Part shown: piece by piece, positions 26,749-35,600 of the stretch
Position numbering within the stretch: the stretch's first letter is position 1
Layout: each line of letters opens with the position of its first letter
Source: an uncultured Blautia sp.
Lineage (GTDB): Bacteria; Bacillota; Clostridia; Lachnospirales; Lachnospiraceae
Assembly: GCF_947654165.1 (NCBI RefSeq)
Contig: NZ_CANTKB010000007.1
Location: 1-64,000, forward strand
Direction: 5' to 3'
DNA length: 64,000 nt
Notes under the pieces: model-generated
Told to the model about the DNA's origin: nothing
Seen by the model: the letters and a program-made list of their open reading frames with translations, nothing else
Databases searched by the model: none
Program-made: the position numbers and the translations under genes

Positions 26749-27585
26749 ATGAAGAAATTTTCGCAGCTTGCACTGCCTTACATTGTATGGGCTGTACTGA
26801 TGCTGGTACTTCCTATGGGACTGATCGCAGTCTACTCTGTCATGGAGCAGGGAAACAGCATTGTGACATTTGCCTTTACACTGGAGCATTACAAAAAGTT
26901 TTTTACCGACCCTGACTTTTTGCTGATTCTCTGGCGTTCTCTTCTGATTGCAGTAAAAACAACGGTGATCTGTCTGTTTCTGGGCTATCCCATTGCCTAC
27001 TTTATTGCAAGAAGCAAGGAAAAAACACAAAACCTTTTAATTTTATGCATCACGATTCCTATGTGGATCAACATGCTGGTAAGAACCTATGCGTGGATCG
27101 GTCTGTTAAGCGAAGGCGGATTTATCCAACAGTTACTCAGCCTCATAGGACTTGGAAATATCGAACTTTTGTATACCGAAGGAGCTGTTCTCCTGGGCAT
27201 GGTATATAACTTCCTGCCCTTTATGATCCTGCAGATTCAGACTTCTTTAAGTAAAATGGATCAATCCCTTCTGGAAGCAAGTGCGGACCTGGGAGCAAAT
27301 CCTGCCATAGCATTTCTTCGGGTTACGCTTCCGCTGTCCCTGCCCGGTGTGATCAATGGCATCACTCTGGTCTTTCTGCCTGCGGTAAGCTCCTTCTTTA
27401 TTCCGAAGCTTTTAGGAGGCGGACAGTATTTCTTAATCGGAAATATGATTGAAAACCAGTTTATCACCGTAGGGGAATGGAACTTCGGAAGTGCCATCTC
27501 CATGGTCATGGCTGTGATCATGATGCTCCTGATGATGGCTGTTCGTAAGACGGAAACCAGAAACCAGGGCGGAAAGGAGGACTAA
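26749..27585 (+). CDS. potB: Spermidine/putrescine ABC transporter permease PotB
   Basis: A 278-residue permease with six membrane segments. The ATPase-contact EAA loop is EASADLGANPAIAFLRVTLP (residues ~178-197). It forms the membrane channel with the PotC half of the next gene. The ATG follows the potA stop codon after one base, so translation is likely coupled. A typical PotB/PotH length and the order A-B-CD support the call. Confidence 0.95.
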   Translation: MKKFSQLALPYIVWAVLMLVLPMGLIAVYSVMEQGNSIVTFAFTLEHYKKFFTDPDFLLILWRSLLIAVKTTVICLFLGYPIAYFIARSKEKTQNLLILCITIPMWINMLVRTYAWIGLLSEGGFIQQLLSLIGLGNIELLYTEGAVLLGMVYNFLPFMILQIQTSLSKMDQSLLEASADLGANPAIAFLRVTLPLSLPGVINGITLVFLPAVSSFFIPKLLGGGQYFLIGNMIENQFITVGEWNFGSAISMVMAVIMMLLMMAVRKTETRNQGGKED

Positions 27586-27589
27586 AACC

Positions 27590-29482
27590 ATGAATAAGAA
27601 AAAAAGACCTTTTGGGAAGGTACTGATCATTCTTACTCTGGCTTTTTTCTACCTTCCTATTTTATATATGATTATTTTTTCATTTAATGACGGAAAATCA
27701 CTGACCACTTTCACCGGATTTTCCCTTCGCTGGTACCGCCATATGCTGGAATCCAAGGACATGATGTCCGCTCTTTACACCACTTTCAGCGTTGCAATCC
27801 TGGCAACCTTTATTTCCACTGTAGTCGGTACGATTGCTGCCATTGGACTCAGCAAATCCAAGAAAATCGTCCGCCAGCTTATGGAACAGGTGAATAATCT
27901 GCCTATGATGAATCCGGAGATCGTAACTGCTATTGGTTTTATGCTGCTTTTCATTACGTTCAAGATTGACAAAGGCTACGTTACCATGCTGCTGGCACAT
28001 ATTGCTTTCTGTATTCCTTATGTCATGCTGTCCGTGATGCCGAAGATCCGTTCTCTGGATCCAAACCTGGCAGACGCTGCCATGGATTTAGGCTGTACTC
28101 CATGGAAAGCATTGATAAAAGTAATCGTACCGCAGATCACTCCCGGTATTGTTTCCGGATCTCTGATCGCCTTTACCATGTCGGTGGATGATTTTATCAT
28201 CTCCTACTTTGTAACCGGCGGCGGTGTTAAAAACCTGAGCATCATGGTCTACACCATGAGCAAACGAGTCAACCCGAGTATTAACGCCATTTCTACTCTG
28301 GTGGTTGTCATTATCACGATTGCACTGATTCTGATCAATGTGGCTCCCGTTCTGGCTGCCAAACGCCGCCAGAAAGATGTGATTCAGAAGCACAGCCGTA
28401 TCTTCTCTGTTGCCGCTGCTGCCTGTGTGCTGGTTGTTCTGGTCTGTGTAGTCCGCTTCGGCACCAAAAGCGGTGACCGTCCTTTTGAAGGACAAACGCT
28501 CCACATTTATAACTGGGGAGAATACACCGGAGAGAATATCATCTCTGCCTTTGAGGAAGAAACAGGAGCCAAAGTGGTCATGGACAACTTTGATTCCAAT
28601 GAGCAGATGTACATCAAAGTGGCAAACCAGGAATCCTATGACCTGTTGGTGCCCAGTGACTACATGATTCAGCGTCTGATCCAGGAGAATCTGCTGCAAA
28701 AGCTGGATCCTTCCAAACTAAACTGTCTGGACCAGCTTTCTGAAAACGTAAAGGGACTTCCTTATGACCCGAAAAACGAATACTCCATCCCCTATTTCTG
28801 GGGAACTGTTGGAATTGTCTATGACAAAACAAAAGTAGACAAAAAAGATTTGGAAGAACAGGGATTTGGAATCTTCTTAAACGAGAAATACAAAGGTGAC
28901 ATTTATCTCTATGATTCCGAGCGAGATTCCTTTATGATGGCCTTAAAAGAACTTGGATATTCTATGAATACAGAGAACGAGAAAGAGATCCGGGAAGCCT
29001 ATGACTGGCTGGTACAGTGTGTGCAGACCATGGAACCTGAAATTGTTACCGACGAAATCATCGATAATATGGCACAGGGCAGAAAAGCACTTGGTCTGAT
29101 CTACTCCGGGGATGCTACATATGTGATCAGTGAAAACGAAAACATGGACTATTATCTGCCGAAGACAGGAACAAATCTCTGGTCTGATGCCATGGTCATT
29201 CCGAAAAATGCAAAAAATTCTGAGCTTGCTCATGCATACATTAATTTTGCTACGAACTATGAAGGCGCTTACGACAATTCCAGCTATGTAGGTTATACCT
29301 CAGCAAACCAGGAAGTTCTGGAAGATTTGTATGGAGAAGGGGGCGATTACGAAGGAATCGACTCCTATATTCCACGAACCGGAAATGAATTTGACGAAGT
29401 CTTTGAATATAACGAAGAGACAAAAAAACTCATGGGTGATTTGTGGAGCCGTGTAAAAATCGCAGCCAGCAATGCCAACTAG
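27590..29482 (+). CDS. potCD: PotC permease fused to PotD polyamine-binding domain
   Basis: A 630-residue fusion. Residues ~1-265 are a PotC permease with the EAA loop DAAMDLGCTPWKALIKVIVP. An extra membrane segment (IFSVAAAACVLVVLVCVVRF, ~265-285) then tethers the extracytoplasmic solute-binding domain, which starts at about FEGQTLHIYNWGEYTGENII. The PotD part shows NWGEY, PSDYMIQRL and PYFWGTVGIVYD. The binding protein is therefore covalently attached to the channel rather than a free lipoprotein. The gene lies 4 bp after potB with GGAAAGGAGG upstream. Confidence 0.95.
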   Translation: MNKKKRPFGKVLIILTLAFFYLPILYMIIFSFNDGKSLTTFTGFSLRWYRHMLESKDMMSALYTTFSVAILATFISTVVGTIAAIGLSKSKKIVRQLMEQVNNLPMMNPEIVTAIGFMLLFITFKIDKGYVTMLLAHIAFCIPYVMLSVMPKIRSLDPNLADAAMDLGCTPWKALIKVIVPQITPGIVSGSLIAFTMSVDDFIISYFVTGGGVKNLSIMVYTMSKRVNPSINAISTLVVVIITIALILINVAPVLAAKRRQKDVIQKHSRIFSVAAAACVLVVLVCVVRFGTKSGDRPFEGQTLHIYNWGEYTGENIISAFEEETGAKVVMDNFDSNEQMYIKVANQESYDLLVPSDYMIQRLIQENLLQKLDPSKLNCLDQLSENVKGLPYDPKNEYSIPYFWGTVGIVYDKTKVDKKDLEEQGFGIFLNEKYKGDIYLYDSERDSFMMALKELGYSMNTENEKEIREAYDWLVQCVQTMEPEIVTDEIIDNMAQGRKALGLIYSGDATYVISENENMDYYLPKTGTNLWSDAMVIPKNAKNSELAHAYINFATNYEGAYDNSSYVGYTSANQEVLEDLYGEGGDYEGIDSYIPRTGNEFDEVFEYNEETKKLMGDLWSRVKIAASNAN

Positions 29483-29493
29483 AAGGAATATTT

Positions 29494-30381
29494 ATGAACC
29501 GAATTTTTGAATATAAAATCACTCCCTCAGACGTGCCCTGCACGGTGGGGGAGTATTTAAAAAAGAAAGGGTATTCCCGTCAGATCATCATTCATCTGAA
29601 AAAGACAGAACATGGAATTTTCCAAAACGGAGAATGGGCTTATGTCCGCACGCCTCTCATACCTGGCGATGTTTTAAAAATCACCTTATTGGAAGAATCC
29701 GCTTCTGAACACATCATCCCGGTTCCCATGGAACTGGACATTATCTATGAAGACGAAGATTTACTGGTGGTAAACAAATCCTTTGATATGCCTGTCCACC
29801 CGTCCATTCATAATTATGATAATACCCTGGCAAACGGAATGGCCTATTATTTCCAACAAAAAGGAGAAACCTTTATTTTCCGGTGCATCAACCGTCTGGA
29901 CCGTGATACCACAGGGCTATTAATCCTTGCAAAAAACGCCCTCAGTGCCTCCATCCTCTCTAATGACATGAAGGCAAGAAAGATTCACCGCACCTACCGG
30001 GCTGTGGTCTCCGGGATTCCCGTTCCGGCATCCGGCACTATGGACGCTCCCATTGCCAGAAAACAAGATTCTGCCATTGAACGTTGTGTGGATTTTGAAA
30101 AAGGAGAACCGGCAGTGACCCATTATCATGTATTAGAAACAAAGGAGAATCTGGCTCTGGTAGAATTATCCTTAGAAACAGGACGCACCCATCAAATCCG
30201 GGTACACATGCAGCACATGGGCTGCCCTCTTCTGGGTGATTATCTCTACAATCCTGACTTTTCTCTTATAAACAGGGTGTCACTCCACTCCTATTCCCTT
30301 TCTTTCATCCACCCTATCACAGGCAAATCCATGTATTTCTGTGCACCGCTTCCAAAAGATATGGCAGGACTGCTCTCTTAA
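29494..30381 (+). CDS. RluA/RluD-family pseudouridine synthase
   Basis: A 295-residue enzyme with an S4-like N-terminal domain (residues ~15-75) and the catalytic motif INRLDRDTTGLLILAKN (Asp at ~138). The C-terminal TGRTHQIRVHMQHMGCPLLG is typical of RluA-type synthases that modify rRNA or tRNA uridines. ATG at 29494 follows AGAAGGAATATTT; a reading extended upstream overlaps potCD and has no ribosome site. It is 11 bp from potCD, so the last gene of the pot transcript, although unrelated in function. Confidence 0.9.
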   Translation: MNRIFEYKITPSDVPCTVGEYLKKKGYSRQIIIHLKKTEHGIFQNGEWAYVRTPLIPGDVLKITLLEESASEHIIPVPMELDIIYEDEDLLVVNKSFDMPVHPSIHNYDNTLANGMAYYFQQKGETFIFRCINRLDRDTTGLLILAKNALSASILSNDMKARKIHRTYRAVVSGIPVPASGTMDAPIARKQDSAIERCVDFEKGEPAVTHYHVLETKENLALVELSLETGRTHQIRVHMQHMGCPLLGDYLYNPDFSLINRVSLHSYSLSFIHPITGKSMYFCAPLPKDMAGLLS

Positions 30382-30404
30382 CAGAGAACATCCTGCCATT
30401 TTTT
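30361..30404 (+). terminator. Terminator of the pot-rlu operon
   Basis: ATGGCAGGA (30361-30369) pairs with TCCTGCCAT (30391-30399), with an inner CTCT/AGAG pairing and a following T6. The stem overlaps the last codons of the pseudouridine synthase gene. Confidence 0.85.
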
Positions 30405-31086
30405 AATTCATGGTATCTGATTCTATTTTTCCATCCATAATCCGCACCACACGTTTTGCCTGTTGGGCAATTCCATTGTCATGGGTGATAAGGATAACGG
30501 TTCTTCCCCCTTCATGAAGATCCTTCAAAATATCCAGAATTTCCTTGCTGGATGCTGTATCCAGATTTCCTGTTGGCTCATCAGCCAGAATCACCGGTGG
30601 TTTCGCTGCAATAGCCCTTGCAATGGCCACTCTCTGCTGCTGTCCGCCGGACATCTCTGCCGGTTTATGATCCATACGTTTTCCAAGTCCTACCATTTCC
30701 AACGCTTCTTTTGCCAGATCACGCCGTGTCTTCTTATCGATTCCCCTGTAAATCAACGGAAGTTCCACGTTTTCTATGGCTGTCAGATTGGCAATCAAGT
30801 TAAATCCCTGAAAGATAAACCCGATTTCTTTGTTCCGGATCGTGGATAACTGGTTATCTGTCATGGTAGATACATCCGTACCATTGAGGTAATACTTTCC
30901 GGAAGTCGGAATATCCAGACAGCCCAGCATATTCATAAATGTGGACTTTCCGGAACCGGACTGACCGATAATCGCCACAAATTCACCTTGTCCGATTTCC
31001 AGATTCACATGATCCAGCGCCCGTACCTCATTCTCCCCCGGGTTATAAATCTTACACAAATCCTCTACCTTAATAAGCTGTTCCAT
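30403..31086 (-). CDS. MacB/LolD-type ABC transporter ATPase without adjacent permease
   Basis: A 227-residue ATPase: Walker A GQSGSGKST, signature MSGGQQQR, Walker B VILADEPTGNLD followed by the switch His in VILITHDN. The DEPTGNLD form is typical of ATPases that serve FtsX/MacB-like permeases (lipoprotein export, bacitracin-type resistance). No permease gene is in the next 2 kb on either side, so it is an orphan in this window. ATG follows AAAGGGGATGTATA. Confidence 0.88.
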   Translation of the reverse strand: MEQLIKVEDLCKIYNPGENEVRALDHVNLEIGQGEFVAIIGQSGSGKSTFMNMLGCLDIPTSGKYYLNGTDVSTMTDNQLSTIRNKEIGFIFQGFNLIANLTAIENVELPLIYRGIDKKTRRDLAKEALEMVGLGKRMDHKPAEMSGGQQQRVAIARAIAAKPPVILADEPTGNLDTASSKEILDILKDLHEGGRTVILITHDNGIAQQAKRVVRIMDGKIESDTMN

Positions 31087-31129
31087 TATACATCCCCTTT
31101 CTTTTATCCTGTGTTACTTATTGCTCCCC

Positions 31130-31624
31130 TTATAATGCTCTGATTCTCGGCACTTCGTCTACATGCAGGTATCTGCTCAGTGCCTTGATGATGATATCGT
31201 GGTTCACAAAGTGGCTCTGGTTGGATACCAGAATTGCTCCCACAACCCCCACTTCTTCCACACGTATCGGGAATCCACCGCCAAGACAAGAATAATGCTC
31301 CTTGTCAAGACCGATTTCTTCCATAGTCTCGCCGCTTCTTTTTAATTCGCTGTACAGCAGCATGGTACTCTTCTCCATACGGCGTACTGCTGCAAACATC
31401 TTGTCCATCCAGACTGCATTGTTTAATGTGGTGCCGTTTCCTGCATATTTAAATACCGTATAACCGTTGTTCAAGCGGATTTCCACTGCAGTATCTACCC
31501 CTAAACGCTTAGACTCTGCTACCAGCAGATTTCCAAGTGCCCAGGCATCCTCATTGGTAAAATGATTGAACTGAAGAATCTCCTCCTGCATTGCTAAAAC
31601 AGAAATAATTTCTTCTACTGTCAT
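31130..31624 (-). CDS. UPF0303 / GlcG-HbpS-like protein (DUF336)
   Basis: A 164-residue member of the heme-degrading/GlcG-like family. Marks are the central AVWMDKMFAAVRRMEKSTMLL and the glycine-rich CLGGGFPIRVEEVGVVGAIL, which matches GGGxPI...GxIGVSG in the family. The family has been linked to heme or small-molecule binding; its function here is not known. The ATG at 31624 follows AGGAGGTGTTTGGT; an upstream GTG lies inside that spacer. It lies 20 bp downstream of trpS in the same direction. Confidence 0.8.
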   Translation of the reverse strand: MTVEEIISVLAMQEEILQFNHFTNEDAWALGNLLVAESKRLGVDTAVEIRLNNGYTVFKYAGNGTTLNNAVWMDKMFAAVRRMEKSTMLLYSELKRSGETMEEIGLDKEHYSCLGGGFPIRVEEVGVVGAILVSNQSHFVNHDIIIKALSRYLHVDEVPRIRAL

Positions 31625-31644
31625 ACCAAACACCTCCTAATTAC

Positions 31645-32649
31645 TTACCGGATCCGATCCGGGAAACCAACCTTTCGCTGTACTTTTCTCAAGGTTTTAT
31701 TTGCAAAATACTGAGCCTTCTCAGCATTTTCTTTAATGATTGAATCCAGATATGCCTTATCCTTCTCTAATCTTGCCACTTCATCCTGAAGCGGTTTCAG
31801 TACACTGACAACAGCCTCTCCTACACCAAGTTTCAATTCTCCATAGCCTTTGCCTTCGAACTCTCTCACTGCTTCTTCCGGTGTCTTGCCAAGGCATGCA
31901 CAGTAAATATCCAAAAGATTCTTGATACCCGGCTGTTCTTCCCTGTATGCAATACAAGCCTCTGAATCTGTTACGGCACGTTTGCATTTTCTCATAATGG
32001 TATCCGGATCATCCATGAGATAGATGCTTCCATTTGGATTTTCATCTGATTTGGACATCTTCTTTGCCGGATCCTGAAGACTCATGATCTTAGCTCCTAC
32101 TTTGCCGATATAGGCTTCCGGAACTGTAAACACATCCCCGTAAATGTTATTAAAACGGATCGCAATATCACGGGTCAGCTCCAGATGCTGCATCTGGTCA
32201 ATACCAACGGGCACTACATCGGCCTGGTACAGCAGGATATCTGCTGCCATAAGCACCGGATATGTGAATAATCCCGCATTGATGTTATCTGCGTGTTTCG
32301 CTGATTTATCTTTGAACTGTGTCATACGGCTTAACTCGCCCATATAAGTAAAACAATTCAAAATCCATGCCAGTTCTGCATGTCCTGACACATGAGACTG
32401 ATAATAAATGCAATTTTTCTTAGGATCCAGTCCTGCTGCAAGATAAAGAGTCAAAAGGGCTTTTGCTCTCTTTCTAAGAGTTGCAGGATCCTGACGGACC
32501 GTAATGGAATGCATATCCACTACGCTATAGAAACATTCATATTCATCACTTAACGTTACCCAGTTCTTCAAAGCTCCCAGATAGTTTCCCAATGTCAGGT
32601 TTCCGGTTGCCTGCATACCACTGAATAACACTTTTTTGTCATTAATCAT
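31645..32649 (-). CDS. trpS: Tryptophan--tRNA ligase
   Basis: A 334-residue class I synthetase. The HIGH-type motif appears as SGMQATGNLTLGNYLGAL (residues ~9-26) and the KMSKS motif is intact (PAKKMSKSDENPNG). The length is normal. ATG at 32649 follows GGAGGACAGAAGA; the longer reading starts from a TTG inside the ribosome site. A promoter TTGAAC-17 bp-TAAAAT lies at 32714-32686. No T-box leader is recognisable in the short upstream region. Confidence 0.95.
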   Translation of the reverse strand: MINDKKVLFSGMQATGNLTLGNYLGALKNWVTLSDEYECFYSVVDMHSITVRQDPATLRKRAKALLTLYLAAGLDPKKNCIYYQSHVSGHAELAWILNCFTYMGELSRMTQFKDKSAKHADNINAGLFTYPVLMAADILLYQADVVPVGIDQMQHLELTRDIAIRFNNIYGDVFTVPEAYIGKVGAKIMSLQDPAKKMSKSDENPNGSIYLMDDPDTIMRKCKRAVTDSEACIAYREEQPGIKNLLDIYCACLGKTPEEAVREFEGKGYGELKLGVGEAVVSVLKPLQDEVARLEKDKAYLDSIIKENAEKAQYFANKTLRKVQRKVGFPDRIR

Positions 32650-32685
32650 TCTTCTGTCCTCCAACTACAATTTCGCTTGTTCTTT

Positions 32686-32714
32686 ATTTTAACACTTTTT
32701 TCTCTGAGGTTCAA
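32686..32714 (-). promoter_or_regulatory. Promoter of trpS
   Basis: Minus strand: TTGAAC (32714-32709), 17-bp spacer, TAAAAT (32691-32686). It gives a short leader of about 30 nt, too short for a T-box. Confidence 0.65.
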
Positions 32715-32796
32715 CCTTCATCATGAGCATCCGGGGATTTTGCTTTTCCTACAGAAAAATAGCTTTTAATTTTATCATTCACTTTACAAACTGCAA

Positions 32797-33246
32797 TTAG
32801 TTTGCTTGTCCCATAATCTCAATTATTTGCTCAATAAACTGTTCTGCATTTTTCATCCGATAACTTTTTTCATTGACTGCAATTTTTCCCGATGATGACA
32901 TAAATATACTGCCAACCAATGAAACATCCGCATACACATAAATGGAAAGCGTCTTATCTCCTAATCCAGATATAGAACCATCTGAAAATAGCGTGCCAAA
33001 TGTTCTTCTATAAGTGTATTTCTCTAATAAGGCTAAAATGGCACTTTTTTGTTCTGTGGTAATAGCTTGGTAATCAGTGGAATCAATGTATGCTTCTCCG
33101 TTTCTAACTCCAAACTCATTCAATACCATTTTTATCTGATTATTCTCTCTTGCAATATTTGAAAGTGATAGAGGCTTGAAAAATGCGATAATACAAATTA
33201 ACAATATCATGACAATTACTACAAGATATATTGTTTTTTTTTTCAT
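32797..33246 (-). CDS. Small membrane-anchored protein of unknown function
   Basis: A 149-residue protein with a single N-terminal hydrophobic segment (residues ~6-25, YLVVIVMILLICIIAFF) preceded by MKKK, so probably anchored with the rest outside. The exterior part (residues ~30-149) has alternating strands and helices: a YIDSTDYQAITTEQKSAILAL helix and YRRTFGTLFSDGSISGL, then a strand-rich end. I know no family for it. The neighbourhood (trpS, methyltransferase) gives no clue. Confidence 0.6.
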   Translation of the reverse strand: MKKKTIYLVVIVMILLICIIAFFKPLSLSNIARENNQIKMVLNEFGVRNGEAYIDSTDYQAITTEQKSAILALLEKYTYRRTFGTLFSDGSISGLGDKTLSIYVYADVSLVGSIFMSSSGKIAVNEKSYRMKNAEQFIEQIIEIMGQAN

Positions 33247-33392
33247 ATTGTAATAATCCCCCCTTTGGCAACCTCCAAGTTCTCTTTTTTCAAATTATAC
33301 CATACAAAAAACTATTCTCTATAACTACACATAATAAAGAATTGGAACATCCTATTTATTTAGGTCTTTATCCAGCCATAAGCCTTCTTTTT

Positions 33393-34148
33393 TTACTTCT
33401 CTCCCACCACCAAAAACATAGGAGTAGAATAATAATTTGCCCGTTCTTCCTGGCTCCAGACTTCCTTCCACACCTCTTTTTCTACCAGTGGAGCTTTATA
33501 TCCCAATGCTTTTATGGTCTCGATATCCCATTGTGGTCTTGCGATCCGGCTAAGCGGTACTTCTCTTGCAATCTCCTCCATGGAGTCAATATCTGTACAG
33601 GTATAATGGTCTTCCATCTGAAGGCTTTCTACCCGTTTTCTGTCCTCTTCGTACGCTCTTCTCTTTTCCTGGTCAAACAAATGATGATACCAGTTGGCAT
33701 CATAGTTGAGCATTTTGCCCTCTGGTTTCAGCACACGCATCCATTCTTCATAGGCTTTCTCCGGTTTCTCCAGATTCCAGGTTAAATTTCTGGATACTAC
33801 AGCATCAAAGGTTTTATCCGGAAACTCCAGTTTCTGAGCATCCATCTGTTTCCAGGTAATCTGCTCTGCCAAAACTCCTGCATTTTTTCTGGCTTCCTTG
33901 AGCATTTCCTCTGTATAATCCACTGCTGTTACCTGATACCCTTCTTCTGCCAGAAGGATTGCGAAAAATCCTGGTCCGGTTCCTACATCCAGAATTTTGA
34001 TATTTTGGGGTTCTCCCTTGGGAAGATGCTTTTTCAAATTTTCTGTCCATTTCTGTTTCTGGTCAGTAGCCAGTTCCCCCTGGTTGACTTCCGAATATCC
34101 CTCTGCTCTTCCAGTCCAATATGCTTCGATTTTATCTATTAATTCCAT
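33393..34148 (-). CDS. SAM-dependent class I methyltransferase
   Basis: A 251-residue methyltransferase with motif I ILDVGTGPGFFAILLAEEG (residues ~50-68), acidic loop VTAVDYTEEML and post-I DAVVSRNLTWNL. The family (Methyltransf_11, often labelled ubiquinone-biosynthesis-like or tellurite-type) covers many small-molecule substrates. ATG at 34148 follows GGAAGAGGAATAAAT; the in-frame extension to 34346 lacks a ribosome site and is rejected. Substrate unknown. Confidence 0.85.
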   Translation of the reverse strand: MELIDKIEAYWTGRAEGYSEVNQGELATDQKQKWTENLKKHLPKGEPQNIKILDVGTGPGFFAILLAEEGYQVTAVDYTEEMLKEARKNAGVLAEQITWKQMDAQKLEFPDKTFDAVVSRNLTWNLEKPEKAYEEWMRVLKPEGKMLNYDANWYHHLFDQEKRRAYEEDRKRVESLQMEDHYTCTDIDSMEEIAREVPLSRIARPQWDIETIKALGYKAPLVEKEVWKEVWSQEERANYYSTPMFLVVGEK

Positions 34149-34360
34149 ATTTATTCCTCTTCCTTTTTTGGTAATCATACCAGTAATCTTCTGGAAGTAT
34201 AACACGTTTTTTCCTTTTTTTATACCCTTTCGGGCAAGGAATCTCATTTTATAATAATTTCTATCGGATATAGGATTCCCCTGTCTATATATTGATTGAA
34301 TCTTGCCTGAATTAGTGCAACGAATAATAAGATACTCTTGTTTCAAAAGTTTTTATAGAC

Positions 34361-34384
34361 CCCAATGCCATATGTGGCATTGGG
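34361..34384 (-). other. Hairpin after nuclease gene copy A
   Basis: A perfect 10-bp stem CCCAATGCCA/TGGCATTGGG with a TATG loop, 37 bp past the stop codon of the copy A gene. No T run follows on either strand within the first few bases, so it does not look like a standard terminator. Confidence 0.65.
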
Positions 34385-34420
34385 CAGATATGCTTCGATT
34401 GTATAGAATCTCTATTGACT

Positions 34421-35314
34421 TTATTCTTGATTTTCTCTTTCTTGCAGATACTTCTCCATATTCTCTTCAAATGCTCTTAAAGAATCTGCTCTGGCAGCTA
34501 TTTTATGCAGAGCCTTCAAGTCTTCCAAGTTCTCAAGTCCTGCAATCCTGTCTCGAATTCCATTGGGAAGTTCACCCAAATCTTCCAGAAGTTCCAAAAC
34601 AGCTTCTTGCGTTGCTTCTATTCTGCCCTCTATTCTTCCTTCCTGCTTTTCCTCCTGTAGCATTTCTTCAAATATCATATATTGCTCTCCCATCTTACGG
34701 TCTGTCTTGATAGTACGGATGGTTTCCTGGAACTGTTTCACCAGTTCATCCTGGAAATCTTCTTCGCTTTCTTCTAGATCAGCCGTCACAAACTTCAGGA
34801 ATCTGACAAGTTCCGGTGGTACCTCTTCCTCGTTTTCTCCTTTGGTGCTGAGAAAAATGGTACAGCTTCCGTCATCCAGTTTCACCTTTGTATTTTCCCT
34901 GCATTCATTCCCAAAAGTATAGCAGTACAGATGCTCTTCAAAGGGATCAAAATCGCAGACAAAAATCACAAACGTCTCCGGTAAAGTTTCATAATCTTCT
35001 CCGTTTGCCAGTAACTCCATCACCATCTGGCTGTGGTAGTACCGACTCCGCTTCCCAAGGGCTTTCTTCTTCCTTACCTGCATTTCCACATTATAATGGG
35101 TATGGTTCTCATCTTCTGCATAAATATCCAGGCGTACACCTTTGTATTCCGGATGGTAGACAAGGCTCTTCTCCCTGCTTACCACCACATGTGCAATAGG
35201 AAATCCAAGAACCATTTCAAGAAATCCCTTGCAATTTCTCTCTACGCTCATGACTGCACCAAAAAGAAAGTTGTCCTTAATTGTCAAATCCTGTAATGTT
35301 TTTCGTTTCTTCAT
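34421..35314 (-). CDS. Rpn family PD-(D/E)XK nuclease / transposase-like protein, copy A
   Basis: A 297-residue protein of the Rpn (recombination-promoting nuclease, YhgA-like) group. The nuclease core is marked by GVRLDIYAEDENHTHYNVEM, where Asp and the ExQ of VEMQVRKK form the PD-(D/E)XK site. The front block TIKDNFLFGAVM is also typical. The C-terminal part (~220-297) is a variable helical region with QEGRIEGRIEATQEA. ATG at 35314 has GGAGGAAAT upstream; an upstream in-frame extension is rejected. A near-identical copy lies just upstream. Confidence 0.87.
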   Translation of the reverse strand: MKKRKTLQDLTIKDNFLFGAVMSVERNCKGFLEMVLGFPIAHVVVSREKSLVYHPEYKGVRLDIYAEDENHTHYNVEMQVRKKKALGKRSRYYHSQMVMELLANGEDYETLPETFVIFVCDFDPFEEHLYCYTFGNECRENTKVKLDDGSCTIFLSTKGENEEEVPPELVRFLKFVTADLEESEEDFQDELVKQFQETIRTIKTDRKMGEQYMIFEEMLQEEKQEGRIEGRIEATQEAVLELLEDLGELPNGIRDRIAGLENLEDLKALHKIAARADSLRAFEENMEKYLQERENQE

Positions 35315-35540
35315 ATTTCCTCCAGTTCTACAGAGGAATCCTATGAAAAAATTATAGCATATGGTTATGGAAAAGACTACATCTTTGACCGAAACATTTT
35401 TCAAAAAATATGATTTGAGTATTTTATATTTCAATCCCTTCATCTGTGGTTTTATATGAATATAGGATTCCCCTGTCCATTGATTGATTGAATCTCTCCT
35501 GAATTGGCAAGATACTCTCATTAAAAGAATTTTTATAGAC

Positions 35541-35564
35541 CCCAATGCCACAAATGGCATTGGG
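35541..35564 (-). other. Hairpin after nuclease gene copy B
   Basis: Same 10-bp stem as in copy A (CCCAATGCCA/TGGCATTGGG), but the loop is CAAA instead of TATG. The stem is kept while the loop has changed. Confidence 0.65.
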
Positions 35565-35600
35565 CAGATATGCTTCGATTGTATAGAATCTCTATTGACT

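Larger units (their letters stand above)
34266..35402 (-). repeat. Copy A of a 1.1-kb tandem duplication (Rpn-type nuclease unit)
   Basis: This unit and the one at 35459-36570 share the whole nuclease gene, about 85 bp upstream of it and a downstream tail containing TATAGGATTCCCCTGTC and a 10-bp-stem hairpin. The coding parts are nearly identical, while the tails have diverged more. The units are separated by 56 bp. Confidence 0.9.

Noticed and set aside
32650..32796. T-box leader for trpS
   Set aside because: The predicted promoter leaves only about 30 nt of leader, and no T-box consensus or antiterminator is visible.
34361..34384. Hairpin as intrinsic terminator of the Rpn gene
   Set aside because: No U tract follows directly on the minus strand, so it was listed as an unexplained hairpin instead.
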